In this document: piece after piece, positions 24,450 through 33,312 of the stretch | How positions within the stretch are numbered: position 1 is the stretch's first letter | Layout: every line of letters begins with the position of its first letter | Assembly: GCA_023511655.1 (NCBI GenBank) | Contig: JAIMBB010000016.1 | Span: 1 to 41,255, forward strand | DNA: 41,255 nt | Reading direction: 5' to 3' | Source of the DNA: Anaerolineae bacterium | GTDB taxonomy: Bacteria > Chloroflexota > Anaerolineae > J036 > Brachytrichaceae | Notes under the pieces: generated by a model | Seen by the model: only the letters and a program-made list of their open reading frames with translations | Databases searched by the model: none | What the model was told of the DNA's origin: nothing | Position numbers and translations under genes: made by a program

Positions 24450-25367
24450 TTACGAAGCCCTGACCTCCGTTGCCTTGGCTTTGTTGCGCCGGGCGCGGCG
24501 GATGAGCAGCACGATCGCGACGATGGGGATGGCAAAGATCAGCAGCACCGGCAGCACCACGATGACCAGCCAGATGAGCAGCGAGGCCAACCCTTGCAAC
24601 GTAGCGATCAGCGCCTCGACGGCGTCCTTGGCCACACCGGCCGGGCGCCAGCCACCCACCTGCACCGGTTGGGCCAGCGCATCAGGGATCAGCGTAACCG
24701 AAATCGTCGCCAACGCCGCCGATTGCGAGAGGTACTTCATGCGGCCCTTGATCTGTTCGATCTGTCCGCGGATGTTGGTCAGCTCGCGATACACGGCCAG
24801 CACATCTTCGGTCTCAGTGGCCTGTTTCAGGATTTGTTGAAGCTGCGCCTCGGCCGCCTCCAGATTCTTCAGGCGAGCGTCGAGGTCCACGTATTCGGCG
24901 GTCACGTCTTCGCCGCGCACGCTTTCGCTGCGCACTTCCAGCGCCAGTGCGCGCACGCGATTCATGGCCTCGTCGAAGCGCGTTGCATCCACGCGCAGCG
25001 TGATGTAGCCTTGCGAGGCGTTATCGGCCACGCGCGACGTGCTAGACGAGACGACGAAGCCGCCGAATTCGTCGGCCAGTCGGGTCAGGGCGTTCATTCC
25101 TTCCTGGGTGTCTGGCACGACGATGGTGAGATCGGCCGTGCGGATGATCAGGCGTGGTTGGGTATCCGGGGCCGGGGCGCCGTAAGCATCTGCGGCCGAG
25201 GCGCGCTCGGGCTGGGCCGGCATCGGTGCGGCCGTTGCCGCACTCTCAGGCTTGGACGACGGCGCAGACTCTATAGCGGCCGGCGCGGCACAGGCCGATG
25301 TCACCAGCGCAAGCGTAACGAACAAAGTAGCGATTGGAACGAATCGAGTTGCGAATGAGATTTTCAC
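24450..25367 (-). CDS. DUF4349 lipoprotein with C-terminal membrane anchor
   Basis: 305 residues. Lipoprotein signal peptide ending in LALVTSAC (Cys26), then an Ala/Pro/Ser linker to about residue 75. The DUF4349 core spans ~75-240: RLIIRTADLTIVVPDTQEGM, GGFVVSSSTSR, YITLRVDATRFDEAMNRV, a helical hairpin with YVDLDARLKNLEAAEAQLQQ and IRGQIEQIKGRMKYLSQSAA, then TISVTLIP. A long hydrophobic segment with a basic end (about 265-300) anchors the C-terminus. The GTG at 25367 is chosen because GGGAGGA lies 8 nt upstream; the longer ATG-start frame would bury the signal peptide. Family function is not established; divergent from the pspA cluster, which suggests an envelope role. Confidence 0.85.
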   Translation of the reverse strand: MKISFATRFVPIATLFVTLALVTSACAAPAAIESAPSSKPESAATAAPMPAQPERASAADAYGAPAPDTQPRLIIRTADLTIVVPDTQEGMNALTRLADEFGGFVVSSSTSRVADNASQGYITLRVDATRFDEAMNRVRALALEVRSESVRGEDVTAEYVDLDARLKNLEAAEAQLQQILKQATETEDVLAVYRELTNIRGQIEQIKGRMKYLSQSAALATISVTLIPDALAQPVQVGGWRPAGVAKDAVEALIATLQGLASLLIWLVIVVLPVLLIFAIPIVAIVLLIRRARRNKAKATEVRAS

Positions 25368-25502
25368 GGTGGTTCCTCCCTGCGACTTCGAGCAAGTGGA
25401 CAGCTTTGTCTTGTAGACGTCGAATTTAACGCCAGGTTCCATCACCTGGGATCAAACGCCGAATTGCGTCAGCCAGACGTCATGTCCGCGCGTCCCGGTG
25501 AC

Positions 25503-25508
25503 TATAAT
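25503..25508 (+). promoter_or_regulatory. TATAAT box upstream of pspA
   Basis: Perfect TATAAT in the 269-bp gap between the DUF4349 gene and pspA, about 130 nt before the pspA ATG. No standard -35 box was seen. The rest of the gap has no visible gene. Confidence 0.4.
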
Positions 25509-25636
25509 TTCGTCAGGTCCCTTACCGTTGTGGCTGTCTGCAAGTTCGTCCCTGGCGGGTTCGCGACCTCGTGGCGTGAAGGGCAATTCGGACGAGCCCG
25601 GCAGCAGCGATGGTGTGAACATCTCGGAGGAAATAC

Positions 25637-26317
25637 ATGGCTTCTCTTCTCGATAAAGTGAGCACGCTGATTCAGGCGAACCTACACGCGCTGGTGGACA
25701 ATGCGCTGCGGTCGAACTCGATGGCGGTCATTGACCAGTATATTCGCGACGTGGACAACAACCTCGATGCGCTGGAGGACGCTGCGGCGACCGTCGGCGG
25801 GCAGGTGAAGACGCTGGAGCGCAAGAGCAACGAATACAAAAAGCAGATGGACGAGCTCGACCGCAACATTGACCTGTTCCTCACCCAGGGCAAGGAGGAC
25901 CTGGCGCGCGCGGCACAGGCCAAGTTGAACTCGGTGCGCGGCCTGTATGAGACGTACAACGGCCAACTGGAGCGGCAACAGCGGGAATATCGGGCTTTGC
26001 TCGACGCGCGCCTGAAGCTGCAGGCCAAGCTCACCACCATCCGGCAACAGCGCGAGGAGATGGTGGCGTTGCTCGACCTGGCCAAGGCCAAAGAGATCAC
26101 CAACCGAGCCATCAAGTCGCTGGACGACCTGGCCGGCGTGGGCGATGCCGACGTGGCCCGCATGGCCGAGGCCATCCGCACCCGACTCGACCAGGCTTCG
26201 GCCCGCGCCGAGATGGCGGCCCAGAACCTGGATGCTCAGATGGATGAGGCACTCGGCCGGGGCGAACTGGATGCCCAGCTTGAGGAACGCAAGCGGAGGC
26301 TAGGGATCAATCAGTAA
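25637..26317 (+). CDS. pspA: PspA/IM30 family membrane-stress protein
   Basis: 226 residues. ESCRT-III-like protein that assembles on damaged membranes. Nearly all helical: N-terminal helix MASLLDKVSTLIQANLHALV, then NSMAVIDQYIRDVDNNLDAL, a long coiled-coil hairpin (residues ~50-150) and a C-terminal charged helix (LDAQLEERKRRLGINQ). The start is supported by GGAGGAAAT just upstream. Its TAA overlaps the ATG of the next gene (TAATG), so the two are coupled. The neighbourhood with NfeD and SPFH genes matches other bacterial membrane-maintenance clusters. Confidence 0.9.
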   Translation: MASLLDKVSTLIQANLHALVDNALRSNSMAVIDQYIRDVDNNLDALEDAAATVGGQVKTLERKSNEYKKQMDELDRNIDLFLTQGKEDLARAAQAKLNSVRGLYETYNGQLERQQREYRALLDARLKLQAKLTTIRQQREEMVALLDLAKAKEITNRAIKSLDDLAGVGDADVARMAEAIRTRLDQASARAEMAAQNLDAQMDEALGRGELDAQLEERKRRLGINQ

Positions 26318-27189
26318 TGAACGACCTGCGACAGCGCACCCGCGGCAAGCTCATCCAGAACGCGGTCTTCAGTCCGCTCAGCGCGCTCATCATCGCGGCC
26401 GGCATCATCCTGGTCGGGTTGGGCGTGCCGATCCCAGTCCTGAGCCAGCCGCCGTTCAACCTACCGGCCGTGTGGTGGCTGGCCGGGTTGGTGCCGCTGT
26501 GGTTGGGCGTCGTCGGTGCGAGCGTCGCCAGCCGGCAGGCTGGCGAGCAGGCTGTTTCGCAGGCGCTGCGCGAGGAGTTCGACCTCACCCAGATCCGCAA
26601 TCCCAGCCTGCGCATGAACGTCAAGCAGGCCATCGCCTATCGCGAGCGGATAGACAAAGCGGTGGAGCGTTTCACCGATTCGGCCATGCAACATCGCATG
26701 CAAGATGTGGCGAATCAGGTGGAAGAGTGGGTGCGCAACATCTATGCCTTGGCCAGCCGGCTGGATGCCTTCCAGAACGACGAAATCATCAAGAAGGACC
26801 TGCACGACGTGCCGGAGTCCATCAGGCGTCTCAAGCAGCGCGCATTGCAGGAACGTGACGAAACCATCAGGCGCGAGCTGGATGAGACCATCGCTCGCCG
26901 CCAGGCCCAATACGACAACTTGCTCAAGCTGGAGACGGCCATGGATCGCGCCGACCTGCAACTGGAGAACACGCTCACGGCGCTTGGCACGGTGTATTCG
27001 CAGATGTTGTTGCTGGATGCCAGGGATGTGGACAGCAGCAAGGCCCAGCGCCTGCGCGAGAACATCGCTGCGCAGGTGAATTCGCTGCACGATGTACTCG
27101 TTTCGATGGAGGAGGTTTACAACGGCAGCCACGATCAGCTCGGCCGCAGCCACGCCAACATGAGCGCAGGCGCCGAAAGAGCGCGCTAA
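26317..27189 (+). CDS. Two-TM protein with long coiled-coil domain, pspA partner
   Basis: 290 residues, not recognised. Two hydrophobic segments near residues 17-40 and 48-70 (SALIIAAGIILVGLGVPIPV; WWLAGLVPLWLGVVGA), then ~215 residues of charged helix predicted to be coiled coil, including RIDKAVERFTDSAMQHRMQD and QYDNLLKLETAMDRADLQLE. It starts on the last base of the pspA stop codon. Topology plus coupling suggest a membrane anchor or receptor for PspA, in the role PspB/PspC play elsewhere, though there is no sequence resemblance I can point to. Role inferred. Confidence 0.7.
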   Translation: MNDLRQRTRGKLIQNAVFSPLSALIIAAGIILVGLGVPIPVLSQPPFNLPAVWWLAGLVPLWLGVVGASVASRQAGEQAVSQALREEFDLTQIRNPSLRMNVKQAIAYRERIDKAVERFTDSAMQHRMQDVANQVEEWVRNIYALASRLDAFQNDEIIKKDLHDVPESIRRLKQRALQERDETIRRELDETIARRQAQYDNLLKLETAMDRADLQLENTLTALGTVYSQMLLLDARDVDSSKAQRLRENIAAQVNSLHDVLVSMEEVYNGSHDQLGRSHANMSAGAERAR

Positions 27190-27314
27190 TTCACGCCTCA
27201 TCCTTTGACCTACGTCCTTCTAATCCACCGACTGTATCGTCCACTGAAGCCATTCGCCGGCGTGGCATCGGAATCGAAGCAGACGAGTTGCCATGTTGTG
27301 ACGAGGTGAACGAT

Positions 27315-27992
27315 ATGGATATCGGGCAAGCTGTCTTTGACGTCATTTCCAACCCCAACATCGCCTACGCGCTGCTGGTGCTCGGCCTCATCGCGTTGGT
27401 GATGGCGTTTGCCATCCCGGGCACCGGCCTGCTGGAGGTGGGTGCAGGGTTGTGTCTGATCCTGGCTTTGCTCGGCCTGTCGCGTCTGCCGGTGAACGTG
27501 GCCGGCCTGTTGCTCATCCTGGTCGGCATCGGCATGTTCGTCGCCGACCTCCAACTGCAAAGTGGACTGGTGGCTCTGGGCGGAGCGGTCGTCCTCGGCA
27601 TCGGCTCACTCTTCCTGTTCAGGCCCGATGAACGCGCATTTGCCGTGTCGTGGTGGCTGATCCTGCTGGTCTCAGGCGGCACAGCCGTCTTCTTCGGCTT
27701 CGGCATGCACCGCGCCTTGCGAGCAATGCAGATGCGCCCGATCATCTCGCAGGAGAACATCCTGGGCGCGCACGGAGTGATCAAATCACCTCTCACCGCC
27801 GAATCGCAATTCGTGGGCACGGCGCAGGTAGCCGGCGAGCTGTGGACGGTGAAGTCGGACGAGCCAATGAGCGAAGGCACGCCGGTCGTCGTCGTGCAGA
27901 TCGAAGGGTTGACGCTCTTCGTGCGCGCGCTGGCGCATCCGCCAGAACGTTCGGAAATGAAATTGCAAGCGAAAGAGGAGGAAAAGAGATGA
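27315..27992 (+). CDS. NfeD-like membrane protein
   Basis: 225 residues. Four or five hydrophobic segments in residues 10-135 (YALLVLGLIALVMAFAIPGT, VGAGLCLILALLGLSRLPV, NVAGLLLILVGIGMFVADLQ, WWLILLVSGGTAVFFGFGMH), then the NfeD OB-fold domain at ~150-210 (LGAHGVIKSPLTAESQFVGT, then AQVAGELWTVKSDEP). The N-terminal ClpP-like protease half found in long NfeD proteins is absent. GAGGTGA supports the ATG at 27315. The stop overlaps the SPFH gene start (ATGA); NfeD and SPFH proteins commonly pair in membrane microdomains. Confidence 0.88.
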   Translation: MDIGQAVFDVISNPNIAYALLVLGLIALVMAFAIPGTGLLEVGAGLCLILALLGLSRLPVNVAGLLLILVGIGMFVADLQLQSGLVALGGAVVLGIGSLFLFRPDERAFAVSWWLILLVSGGTAVFFGFGMHRALRAMQMRPIISQENILGAHGVIKSPLTAESQFVGTAQVAGELWTVKSDEPMSEGTPVVVVQIEGLTLFVRALAHPPERSEMKLQAKEEEKR

Positions 27993-28936
27993 ATGGTTTG
28001 ACGACGCTGATCGTAGTCAGCCTGATCGTCGTGGTTGCACTGTTTATTGTGGGGGGATTGCTACGAACGTTCGTCCTGGTGGCCAGGGAATACGAGCGCT
28101 TCGTGGTCTTTCGCCTGGGCCGCTCCATCGGAGCCAAAGGTCCGGGCTTGATCATCCTGATTCCTTTCATTGACACGGCGACCAAAGTGGACCTGCGCGA
28201 ACAGTTCATGGAAGTCCCACAACAGACGGCCATCACCAAAGACAATGCGCCGATCTCGGTGGACTTCCTCACCTATTGGAAGGTGTCCGACCCAGAACGC
28301 AGCGTCTTACAAGTGGGCAACTTCGCCGCAGCCTCGCAGGGCATCGCCACGACCACGCTGCGCGCCGTGATCGGCGACATTACGCTGGACGATGTGCTGG
28401 CGCAACGCGAACGCATCAACCAGACCCTGCGCAGCAAGCTCGACGAAGTAACCGAGCGATGGGGCGTAAAGATCACCGCAGTAGAGATTCGAGAGATCAC
28501 GCCGCCGCGCGATGTGCAAGAGGCCATGAATCGCCAGATGAGCGCCGAGCGCACGCGCCGCGCCCTGGTGACTGAAGCCGACGGTAAGCGCCAGGCTGCC
28601 ATTACTCTGGCCGAGGGCGAGAAGATGTCTGCCATCTTGCGCGCAGAGGGCTTGAAGCAGTCGGCCATTCTGGAGGCCGAAGGTCAGAAGATGGCCCAGG
28701 CGCTGCGGGCGGAGGGCTTCGCTTCGGCACTGGAAGAGATCTTCAAATCGGCGAAAAACGTGGATGCCAACACGATGCTGATTCAATACCTCGAAGCCCT
28801 GAAGTCCATCGGCGCCAGCCCGGCCACCAAATACATCTTCCCCATGGAGTTCACCGGCCTGGTGAAGCCGCTGGCGGAGATGATGACGGCCGGCGGCAAC
28901 GGCAAGCGTGAGGACGCCAAATCGCCCGGCGCATAA
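27989..28936 (+). CDS. SPFH/Band 7 (stomatin-like) protein
   Basis: 315 residues. One N-terminal transmembrane segment (about 6-27), then the SPFH domain: VAREYERFVVFRLGRSIGAK, GPGLIILIPFIDTATKVDLR, ISVDFLTYWKVSDPERSVLQ, LRAVIGDITLDDVLAQRERI, WGVKITAVEIREITPPRDVQ. A coiled coil rich in Ala-Glu-Gly repeats follows (LAEGEKMSAILRAEGLKQSA). Such proteins form oligomeric scaffolds in the membrane. The ATG overlaps the NfeD stop and is preceded by GAGGAGGAAAAG. It is the last gene of the envelope-stress cluster; a hairpin follows. Confidence 0.92.
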   Translation: MNGLTTLIVVSLIVVVALFIVGGLLRTFVLVAREYERFVVFRLGRSIGAKGPGLIILIPFIDTATKVDLREQFMEVPQQTAITKDNAPISVDFLTYWKVSDPERSVLQVGNFAAASQGIATTTLRAVIGDITLDDVLAQRERINQTLRSKLDEVTERWGVKITAVEIREITPPRDVQEAMNRQMSAERTRRALVTEADGKRQAAITLAEGEKMSAILRAEGLKQSAILEAEGQKMAQALRAEGFASALEEIFKSAKNVDANTMLIQYLEALKSIGASPATKYIFPMEFTGLVKPLAEMMTAGGNGKREDAKSPGA

Positions 28937-28953
28937 CTCGCTCGCCGATGGCA

Positions 28954-28989
28954 GGCGAAGGGCGCGGACTTCGTTCCGCCCCCTTCGCC
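28954..28989. terminator. Hairpin between the SPFH gene and purK
   Basis: 9-bp arms GGCGAAGGG (28954-28962) and CCCTTCGCC (28981-28989), with an inner 5-bp stem GCGGA/TCCGC. A T-rich patch (TCTTTTG) lies ~10 nt beyond on the plus side. Between convergent genes. Confidence 0.55.
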
Positions 28990-29071
28990 ACGCCCATCTC
29001 GTCTTTTGCGGCTGGCCGCTCTCGCGGCGACCACCCGCCGGCGATCCCCGGTCCGTAACACCCCCCTCAGC

Positions 29072-30211
29072 TCACAGGAACCAGGCCGACGCGCTCATCA
29101 AGTCACCGGCTGCCATACGCGCGATGCGCTCGGCTTCGGCCAGGCTATCGTGCACGGCAGTGACGTGTCCCATCTTGCGCCCTTTGCGGCATTCGCGCTT
29201 GCCATACCAATGCAGGTGTGCACCGCGATAGGACAGCACGCGCGCGAAGTCGCGCGGGGCCGGCATGCGGTCGCTCGTGCCCAAACAATTCACCATCACC
29301 GCCGCGCGCTTGACCATGTCCGGCCAACCAAGCGGCAAGCCCAACACAGCCCGAACGTGATTCTCGAACTGCGAGGTCAGACAGGCCTCGATGGTGTAGT
29401 GGCCACTGTTGTGCACGCGCGGCGCAATCTCGTTGATCAGCAACATGCCGTCAGGCAGCTCGAACATCTCGATGCCGAATGCGCCGACGCCGTCCACCGC
29501 TTCAACCACTGCTCTGCCCAATGCCGCCGCCGGATGGTCGAAGCCGCTCTGCTCGGCGCGCACGACGTGGCACACGTGGTTCAGTTGCAACGTCTCCGTC
29601 ACGGGATATGTGACGATGCGCCCGTCTTGTCCACGCACCACGATGAGGGCCAGTTCGCGCTCGAACGGCACGAACTTCTCGACCATCAGCGCGCGGCCGG
29701 TCACGGCCAGCTTATCCCAGGCCGCCTGTGCTTCGCCTTCGCCGGCGATCTGCGCGTTGCCATAGCCGTCGTAGCCGAGCGTGCGCGTCTTGAGCACCAG
29801 CGGATAGCCGTGCTGCGCGCCGAAGGCCTTGACTTCGGCGAGCGAGCCAACGGCGGCATACGTCGTGGTGGGCAAACCGGCCGCGTTTAACGTCTGCTTC
29901 TGAGTGAATTTGTCCTGCACCAGCCCCAGGGTGTGCGAGCCGGGCAGCACACGCCGCCCACGCCCTTCGAGGAACGAGATCAGCTCGACCGGCACGAACT
30001 CGCTTTCGATCGTGAGGACGTCCACGGCATCGGCAAACTCGCCGAGCGTCTCGCGGTCGCGCCACGAGCCGGTGACGCCGAGCCCGGTCACCTGCATAGC
30101 CGGGCTGAATTCGTCTTCGTCGAGGATGGCTACGTTGACGCCGATGCGCTGGGCCGCCTGCGCCAGCATGCGGGCCAATTGCCCGCCGCCCAGGATGCCG
30201 AGGGTGGTCAT
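29072..30211 (-). CDS. purK: 5-(carboxyamino)imidazole ribonucleotide synthase
   Basis: 379 residues. ATP-grasp enzyme that carboxylates AIR to N5-CAIR in purine synthesis. N-terminal LGILGGGQLARMLAQAAQRI, VDVLTIESEFVPVEL, DKFTQKQTLNAAGLPTTTYA, PLVLKTRTLGYDGYGNAQIA, VEKFVPFERELALIVVRG, INEIAPRVHNSGHYTIEAC. The ATG at 30211 matches the family start; the frame extends 21 residues upstream without support. TATCAT at 30251-30246 may be its -10 box. No purE is adjacent. Divergent from the CinA-like gene. Confidence 0.95.
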   Translation of the reverse strand: MTTLGILGGGQLARMLAQAAQRIGVNVAILDEDEFSPAMQVTGLGVTGSWRDRETLGEFADAVDVLTIESEFVPVELISFLEGRGRRVLPGSHTLGLVQDKFTQKQTLNAAGLPTTTYAAVGSLAEVKAFGAQHGYPLVLKTRTLGYDGYGNAQIAGEGEAQAAWDKLAVTGRALMVEKFVPFERELALIVVRGQDGRIVTYPVTETLQLNHVCHVVRAEQSGFDHPAAALGRAVVEAVDGVGAFGIEMFELPDGMLLINEIAPRVHNSGHYTIEACLTSQFENHVRAVLGLPLGWPDMVKRAAVMVNCLGTSDRMPAPRDFARVLSYRGAHLHWYGKRECRKGRKMGHVTAVHDSLAEAERIARMAAGDLMSASAWFL

Positions 30212-30290
30212 ATGGGTTCCAGATTTCAGAGATGTAGCGACGCGTATGATACTGCCAGCCCTGCGACTGGGCATTGGGCGAATCCGGTCT

Positions 30291-30296
30291 TACAAT
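30291..30296 (+). promoter_or_regulatory. TACAAT box 9 nt before the cinA-like start
   Basis: TACAATCC followed by the ATG at 30306; no Shine-Dalgarno. Compatible with a leaderless transcript. -35 box unclear. Confidence 0.5.
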
Positions 30297-30305
30297 CCCC
30301 AGCCG

Positions 30306-31154
30306 ATGTTCAGCGACCTGCGCACTGTCGAGATATTTGCCATCGGCAACGAACTGTTGGTCGGCCAGGTGCTCGATACGAACACCCACTGGCTCATCCG
30401 CATGGTCACCGGCCTCGGCGCACGCATCACGCGCGCCGCCATGGTGCGCGATGACTACGACCACATCGGCGACGAGATTCGATGCGCGCTCAGGCGCGGA
30501 CCGCGGCTGATCCTCACCACCGGCGGCCTCGGCCCCACCGACGACGACCTCACCCTGCGGGCGATCGCTCGCGCGCTCGGCCTGCCGATGCAGATCCATC
30601 CGGAAGCGCTGGAGATGGTTCGACAGCGCTATGCCTATCTGGCCACCGTACGGCCAAACTTCAGCGCCGAGCTGAACGAGGCACGACGCAAGATGGCCGT
30701 CTTCCCGACCGGTGCGGTTCCGATCTTCAATCCCAACGGCGCCGCGCCGGGCATGGCGCTTGACGTCCGATCGGAGCACGCGGATGGGGTGACGACCATC
30801 GTCTCCTTGCCGGGCGTGCCCAGCGAAATGAAGGCCATCTTCACTTCGACCCTGCAACCGGTGCTGGCACGCACCATTGGCGCCGGCGGCTACGTCGAAC
30901 GCACGATCGTGCTGGACAAGGGCGATGAATCGCGCATCGCCGGGCTGCTCAAAGACGTGCAGGATCATCATCCGCTGGTATACGTGAAGTCCCGGGGTCA
31001 AGTGTTGGAAGACGGCCTGCATCTCACCGTGGTGCTTTCGCTCGGCGGCAATGACCTGGATGCCATCCGCGAGGAGGTACACCGCACGGAGGAAGAAGCC
31101 ATCTCCGGGTTGGCTAGCCTGGGCTACACCGTGATACGCATTTTGGAATCGTAG
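30306..31154 (+). CDS. CinA-family protein, MoeA/MogA-like domain only
   Basis: 282 residues. The molybdopterin-binding-like N-terminal half of CinA: VEIFAIGNELLVGQVLDTNT, LILTTGGLGPTDDDLTLRAI, FNPNGAAPGMAL, TTIVSLPGVPSEMKAIF. The C-terminal nicotinamide-nucleotide amidase domain of full-length CinA is absent; the remaining ~110 residues contain ERTIVLDKGDESRIAGLLKD. Full CinA hydrolyses ADP-ribose and deamidates NMN; the single-domain form may keep only the pyrophosphatase-like activity (inference). The start is chosen on the family pattern and the upstream TACAAT. Confidence 0.85.
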   Translation: MFSDLRTVEIFAIGNELLVGQVLDTNTHWLIRMVTGLGARITRAAMVRDDYDHIGDEIRCALRRGPRLILTTGGLGPTDDDLTLRAIARALGLPMQIHPEALEMVRQRYAYLATVRPNFSAELNEARRKMAVFPTGAVPIFNPNGAAPGMALDVRSEHADGVTTIVSLPGVPSEMKAIFTSTLQPVLARTIGAGGYVERTIVLDKGDESRIAGLLKDVQDHHPLVYVKSRGQVLEDGLHLTVVLSLGGNDLDAIREEVHRTEEEAISGLASLGYTVIRILES

Positions 31155-31196
31155 GCGCGCGTCGAGCCGAGCCGCTCGCGCGTGGGAGGTGCTGTC

Positions 31197-32105
31197 ATGA
31201 AACTAGGCATCGCCGTCGTTTATCTCGTCCAGCCGGAAGATGAGGCATGGTTCGACTTACACCTTCGCCACATTGAACGGTTCACCGATGTGCCATACAC
31301 GATCTACGCCGGCGTCAACCGGTTGCTGCCACAATTCAGGCGCAAACTGGAGCAGCACCCGCTCGTCAAGATCTGCAATTGCCCGCCGACCGAACTGCGC
31401 GGTGGGCGCGAACACGCTCACTATCTCGAACATCTCACTCGGTTCGCCATCGAGGATGGCGTCAGTCACGTGGCGACGTTGCACGTGGATTCCTTCCCGA
31501 TACGCGTCGGTTGGGCGCAAGCGCTGGCAGACCGGCTGACGGTGAAGTGTGCCTTCGACTGCCTCGAGGGAATCAACACTGCTTGCATCCTTTTCTCACG
31601 CGATTTCTACTTGAACTTTCATCCCACCTATCATGTGAGCGCCGAAGAATATGCATCGCCCCTCTTCAAGGAGTATGTGGAAGCTGCGCATCCCGGACGG
31701 CACAGCGGCATTGGGTATGGATTCACCGCCTACCGGCATGGGTTATCCTGGTACTCGCTGCCGGCCGTCGCAGTTGATCCGCACGGCGTAGGTAGCATAT
31801 ACGACGACCTGATCTATCATCTTGGGGGTCTGGTCCGCCTGAGCATACCCTCGCAGGTTGCTGATGCATCGCTGCGCAGCCGGTTCAGTTTCTACCTCGC
31901 CCGTCTGTTGAAAATGGCGAAGTCAGCGGTCCCGCGCTCCATTCGGCAACGATTGCCTCTGGCGGTCAGAGCGCCCTACGGGGATTGGTATAGCGCGCAC
32001 ATCCTTGCTCGCGCTAAGCGCGAAGCGATTGCAGATTTCGACGCTTATCTGAGCGACCTGCGCCGACGAATGGCGCCTTTGCCCGCTCCTTCCCCGGCGC
32101 GATGA
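31197..32105 (+). CDS. Unrecognised protein, possible GT-A-like glycosyltransferase
   Basis: 302 residues. KLGIAVVYLVQPEDEAWFDL, HIERFTDVPYTIYAGVNRLL and HVATLHVDSFPIRVGWAQAL recall the first half of a nucleotide-diphospho-sugar fold, where the HVDSFP segment could play the part of a DXD motif. Later GFTAYRHGLSWYSLPAVAVD and DDLIYHLGGLVRLSIPSQ are distinctive. No signal peptide; a basic C-terminal helix. GGGAGGT at 31184-31190 supports the ATG at 31197, a stronger ribosome site than most neighbours have. Base composition is a little less GC-rich than flanking genes, so acquisition by transfer is possible. Function uncertain. Confidence 0.55.
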   Translation: MKLGIAVVYLVQPEDEAWFDLHLRHIERFTDVPYTIYAGVNRLLPQFRRKLEQHPLVKICNCPPTELRGGREHAHYLEHLTRFAIEDGVSHVATLHVDSFPIRVGWAQALADRLTVKCAFDCLEGINTACILFSRDFYLNFHPTYHVSAEEYASPLFKEYVEAAHPGRHSGIGYGFTAYRHGLSWYSLPAVAVDPHGVGSIYDDLIYHLGGLVRLSIPSQVADASLRSRFSFYLARLLKMAKSAVPRSIRQRLPLAVRAPYGDWYSAHILARAKREAIADFDAYLSDLRRRMAPLPAPSPAR

Positions 32106-32114
32106 TGCGGCTGC

Positions 32115-32120
32115 TACAAT
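32115..32120 (+). promoter_or_regulatory. TACAAT box upstream of sucC
   Basis: TACAATCC, 33 nt before the sucC ATG, just after the preceding stop codon. A GCAGGG near the start may be a weak ribosome site. No -35 box recognised. Confidence 0.4.
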
Positions 32121-32153
32121 CCGCGGTCGCTAATCCAGCAGGACGCAGGGATC

Positions 32154-33302
32154 ATGAAACTCCAAGAATACCAATCCAAGCAGATCTTCGGCCGGTTCGG
32201 CATTCCGGTGCCGCAGGGCATCGTGGCGGAGAACGCAACCGAAGCGCGCAACGCAGCCCGTGAGATCGGCCTGCCAGTGGTAATCAAAGCACAGGTGTTG
32301 GTGGGCGGGCGCGGCAAAGCCGGCGGTGTGAAAGTGGCCCGCTCGCTCGAAGAGGTCGAAGAGAAAGCCGAACAAATTCTCGCCCTGAACATCAAGGGCC
32401 TGCCAGTGCGCAAGGTGCTGATAGACCCGGCCGCCGATATCCAAAGCGAAATCTACCTGGGCGTGGTGATAGACCGCGCGCAGCGCCGCGCAGTGCTGAT
32501 GGCCAGCGCAGCCGGCGGCGTGGACATCGAAGAGGTGGCCGCGACCACGCCGGAGAAGATCGTCCGCGTGCCGATTGACCCGTTCATCGGCCTGCCCGAC
32601 TACCTGGCCCGCGACGTGGCGGCCGCCATCCACCTGCCCCGCGAGCACTGGAACGACTTCGTCAAAATCGCCAAGGGGCTGGCTTCGGCCTTCGTGGCCA
32701 ACGACGCCTCGCTGGCCGAGATCAACCCGCTGGCGATCGTGGGCACCGATGGCGGGACCCGGCTGATGGCGCTGGATGGCAAGATGGTGATTGACGACAA
32801 CGCCATCTTCCGCCATCCCGAACTGGCCGCCATGCGCGACCCCGACGAAGAAAGCGAGGCGGAACGCAAAGCGCGCAACGCCGATCTCAGCTTCGTCTCG
32901 CTCGATGGCGACATCGGCTGTCTGGTCAACGGCGCCGGCCTGGCCATGGCCACGCTCGACATCATTCAACGCTTCGGCGGCAAGCCGGCCAATTTCCTCG
33001 ACGTGGCCGGCGGCGCGCGGGCCGACAAAGTCGCTGCCGCGTTGCGCATCGTCCTGGCCGATCCCAAGGTCAAAGTGGTGATGTTCAACATCTTCGGCGG
33101 CATCACCCGCTGCGACGAAGTGGCGCGTGGCATCGTGCAGGCGATGGAGGAAGTGAAGCCCAAAGTGCCGATGGTAGCGCGCATCACCGGCACGAACAAA
33201 GAAGAGGGCGACCGCATCCTGGCCAGCGCCAACCTGATCACTGCCAACAGCGCAGCCGAAGCCGCGCAGAAAGCCGTCGAACTGGCCCGCGCCAACCCCT
33301 GA
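32154..33302 (+). CDS. sucC: Succinyl-CoA synthetase (ADP-forming) beta subunit
   Basis: 382 residues, normal length. ATP-grasp subunit of succinate-CoA ligase of the TCA cycle. [114 protein letters not shown] are all family hallmarks. The alpha subunit gene (sucD) does not follow; instead hisG begins 10 nt later, so the two probably share a transcript. Malate-CoA ligase beta subunits look similar, but the sequence fits SucC well. Confidence 0.92.
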   Translation: MKLQEYQSKQIFGRFGIPVPQGIVAENATEARNAAREIGLPVVIKAQVLVGGRGKAGGVKVARSLEEVEEKAEQILALNIKGLPVRKVLIDPAADIQSEIYLGVVIDRAQRRAVLMASAAGGVDIEEVAATTPEKIVRVPIDPFIGLPDYLARDVAAAIHLPREHWNDFVKIAKGLASAFVANDASLAEINPLAIVGTDGGTRLMALDGKMVIDDNAIFRHPELAAMRDPDEESEAERKARNADLSFVSLDGDIGCLVNGAGLAMATLDIIQRFGGKPANFLDVAGGARADKVAAALRIVLADPKVKVVMFNIFGGITRCDEVARGIVQAMEEVKPKVPMVARITGTNKEEGDRILASANLITANSAAEAAQKAVELARANP

Positions 33303-33312
33303 TCTGCAACCC

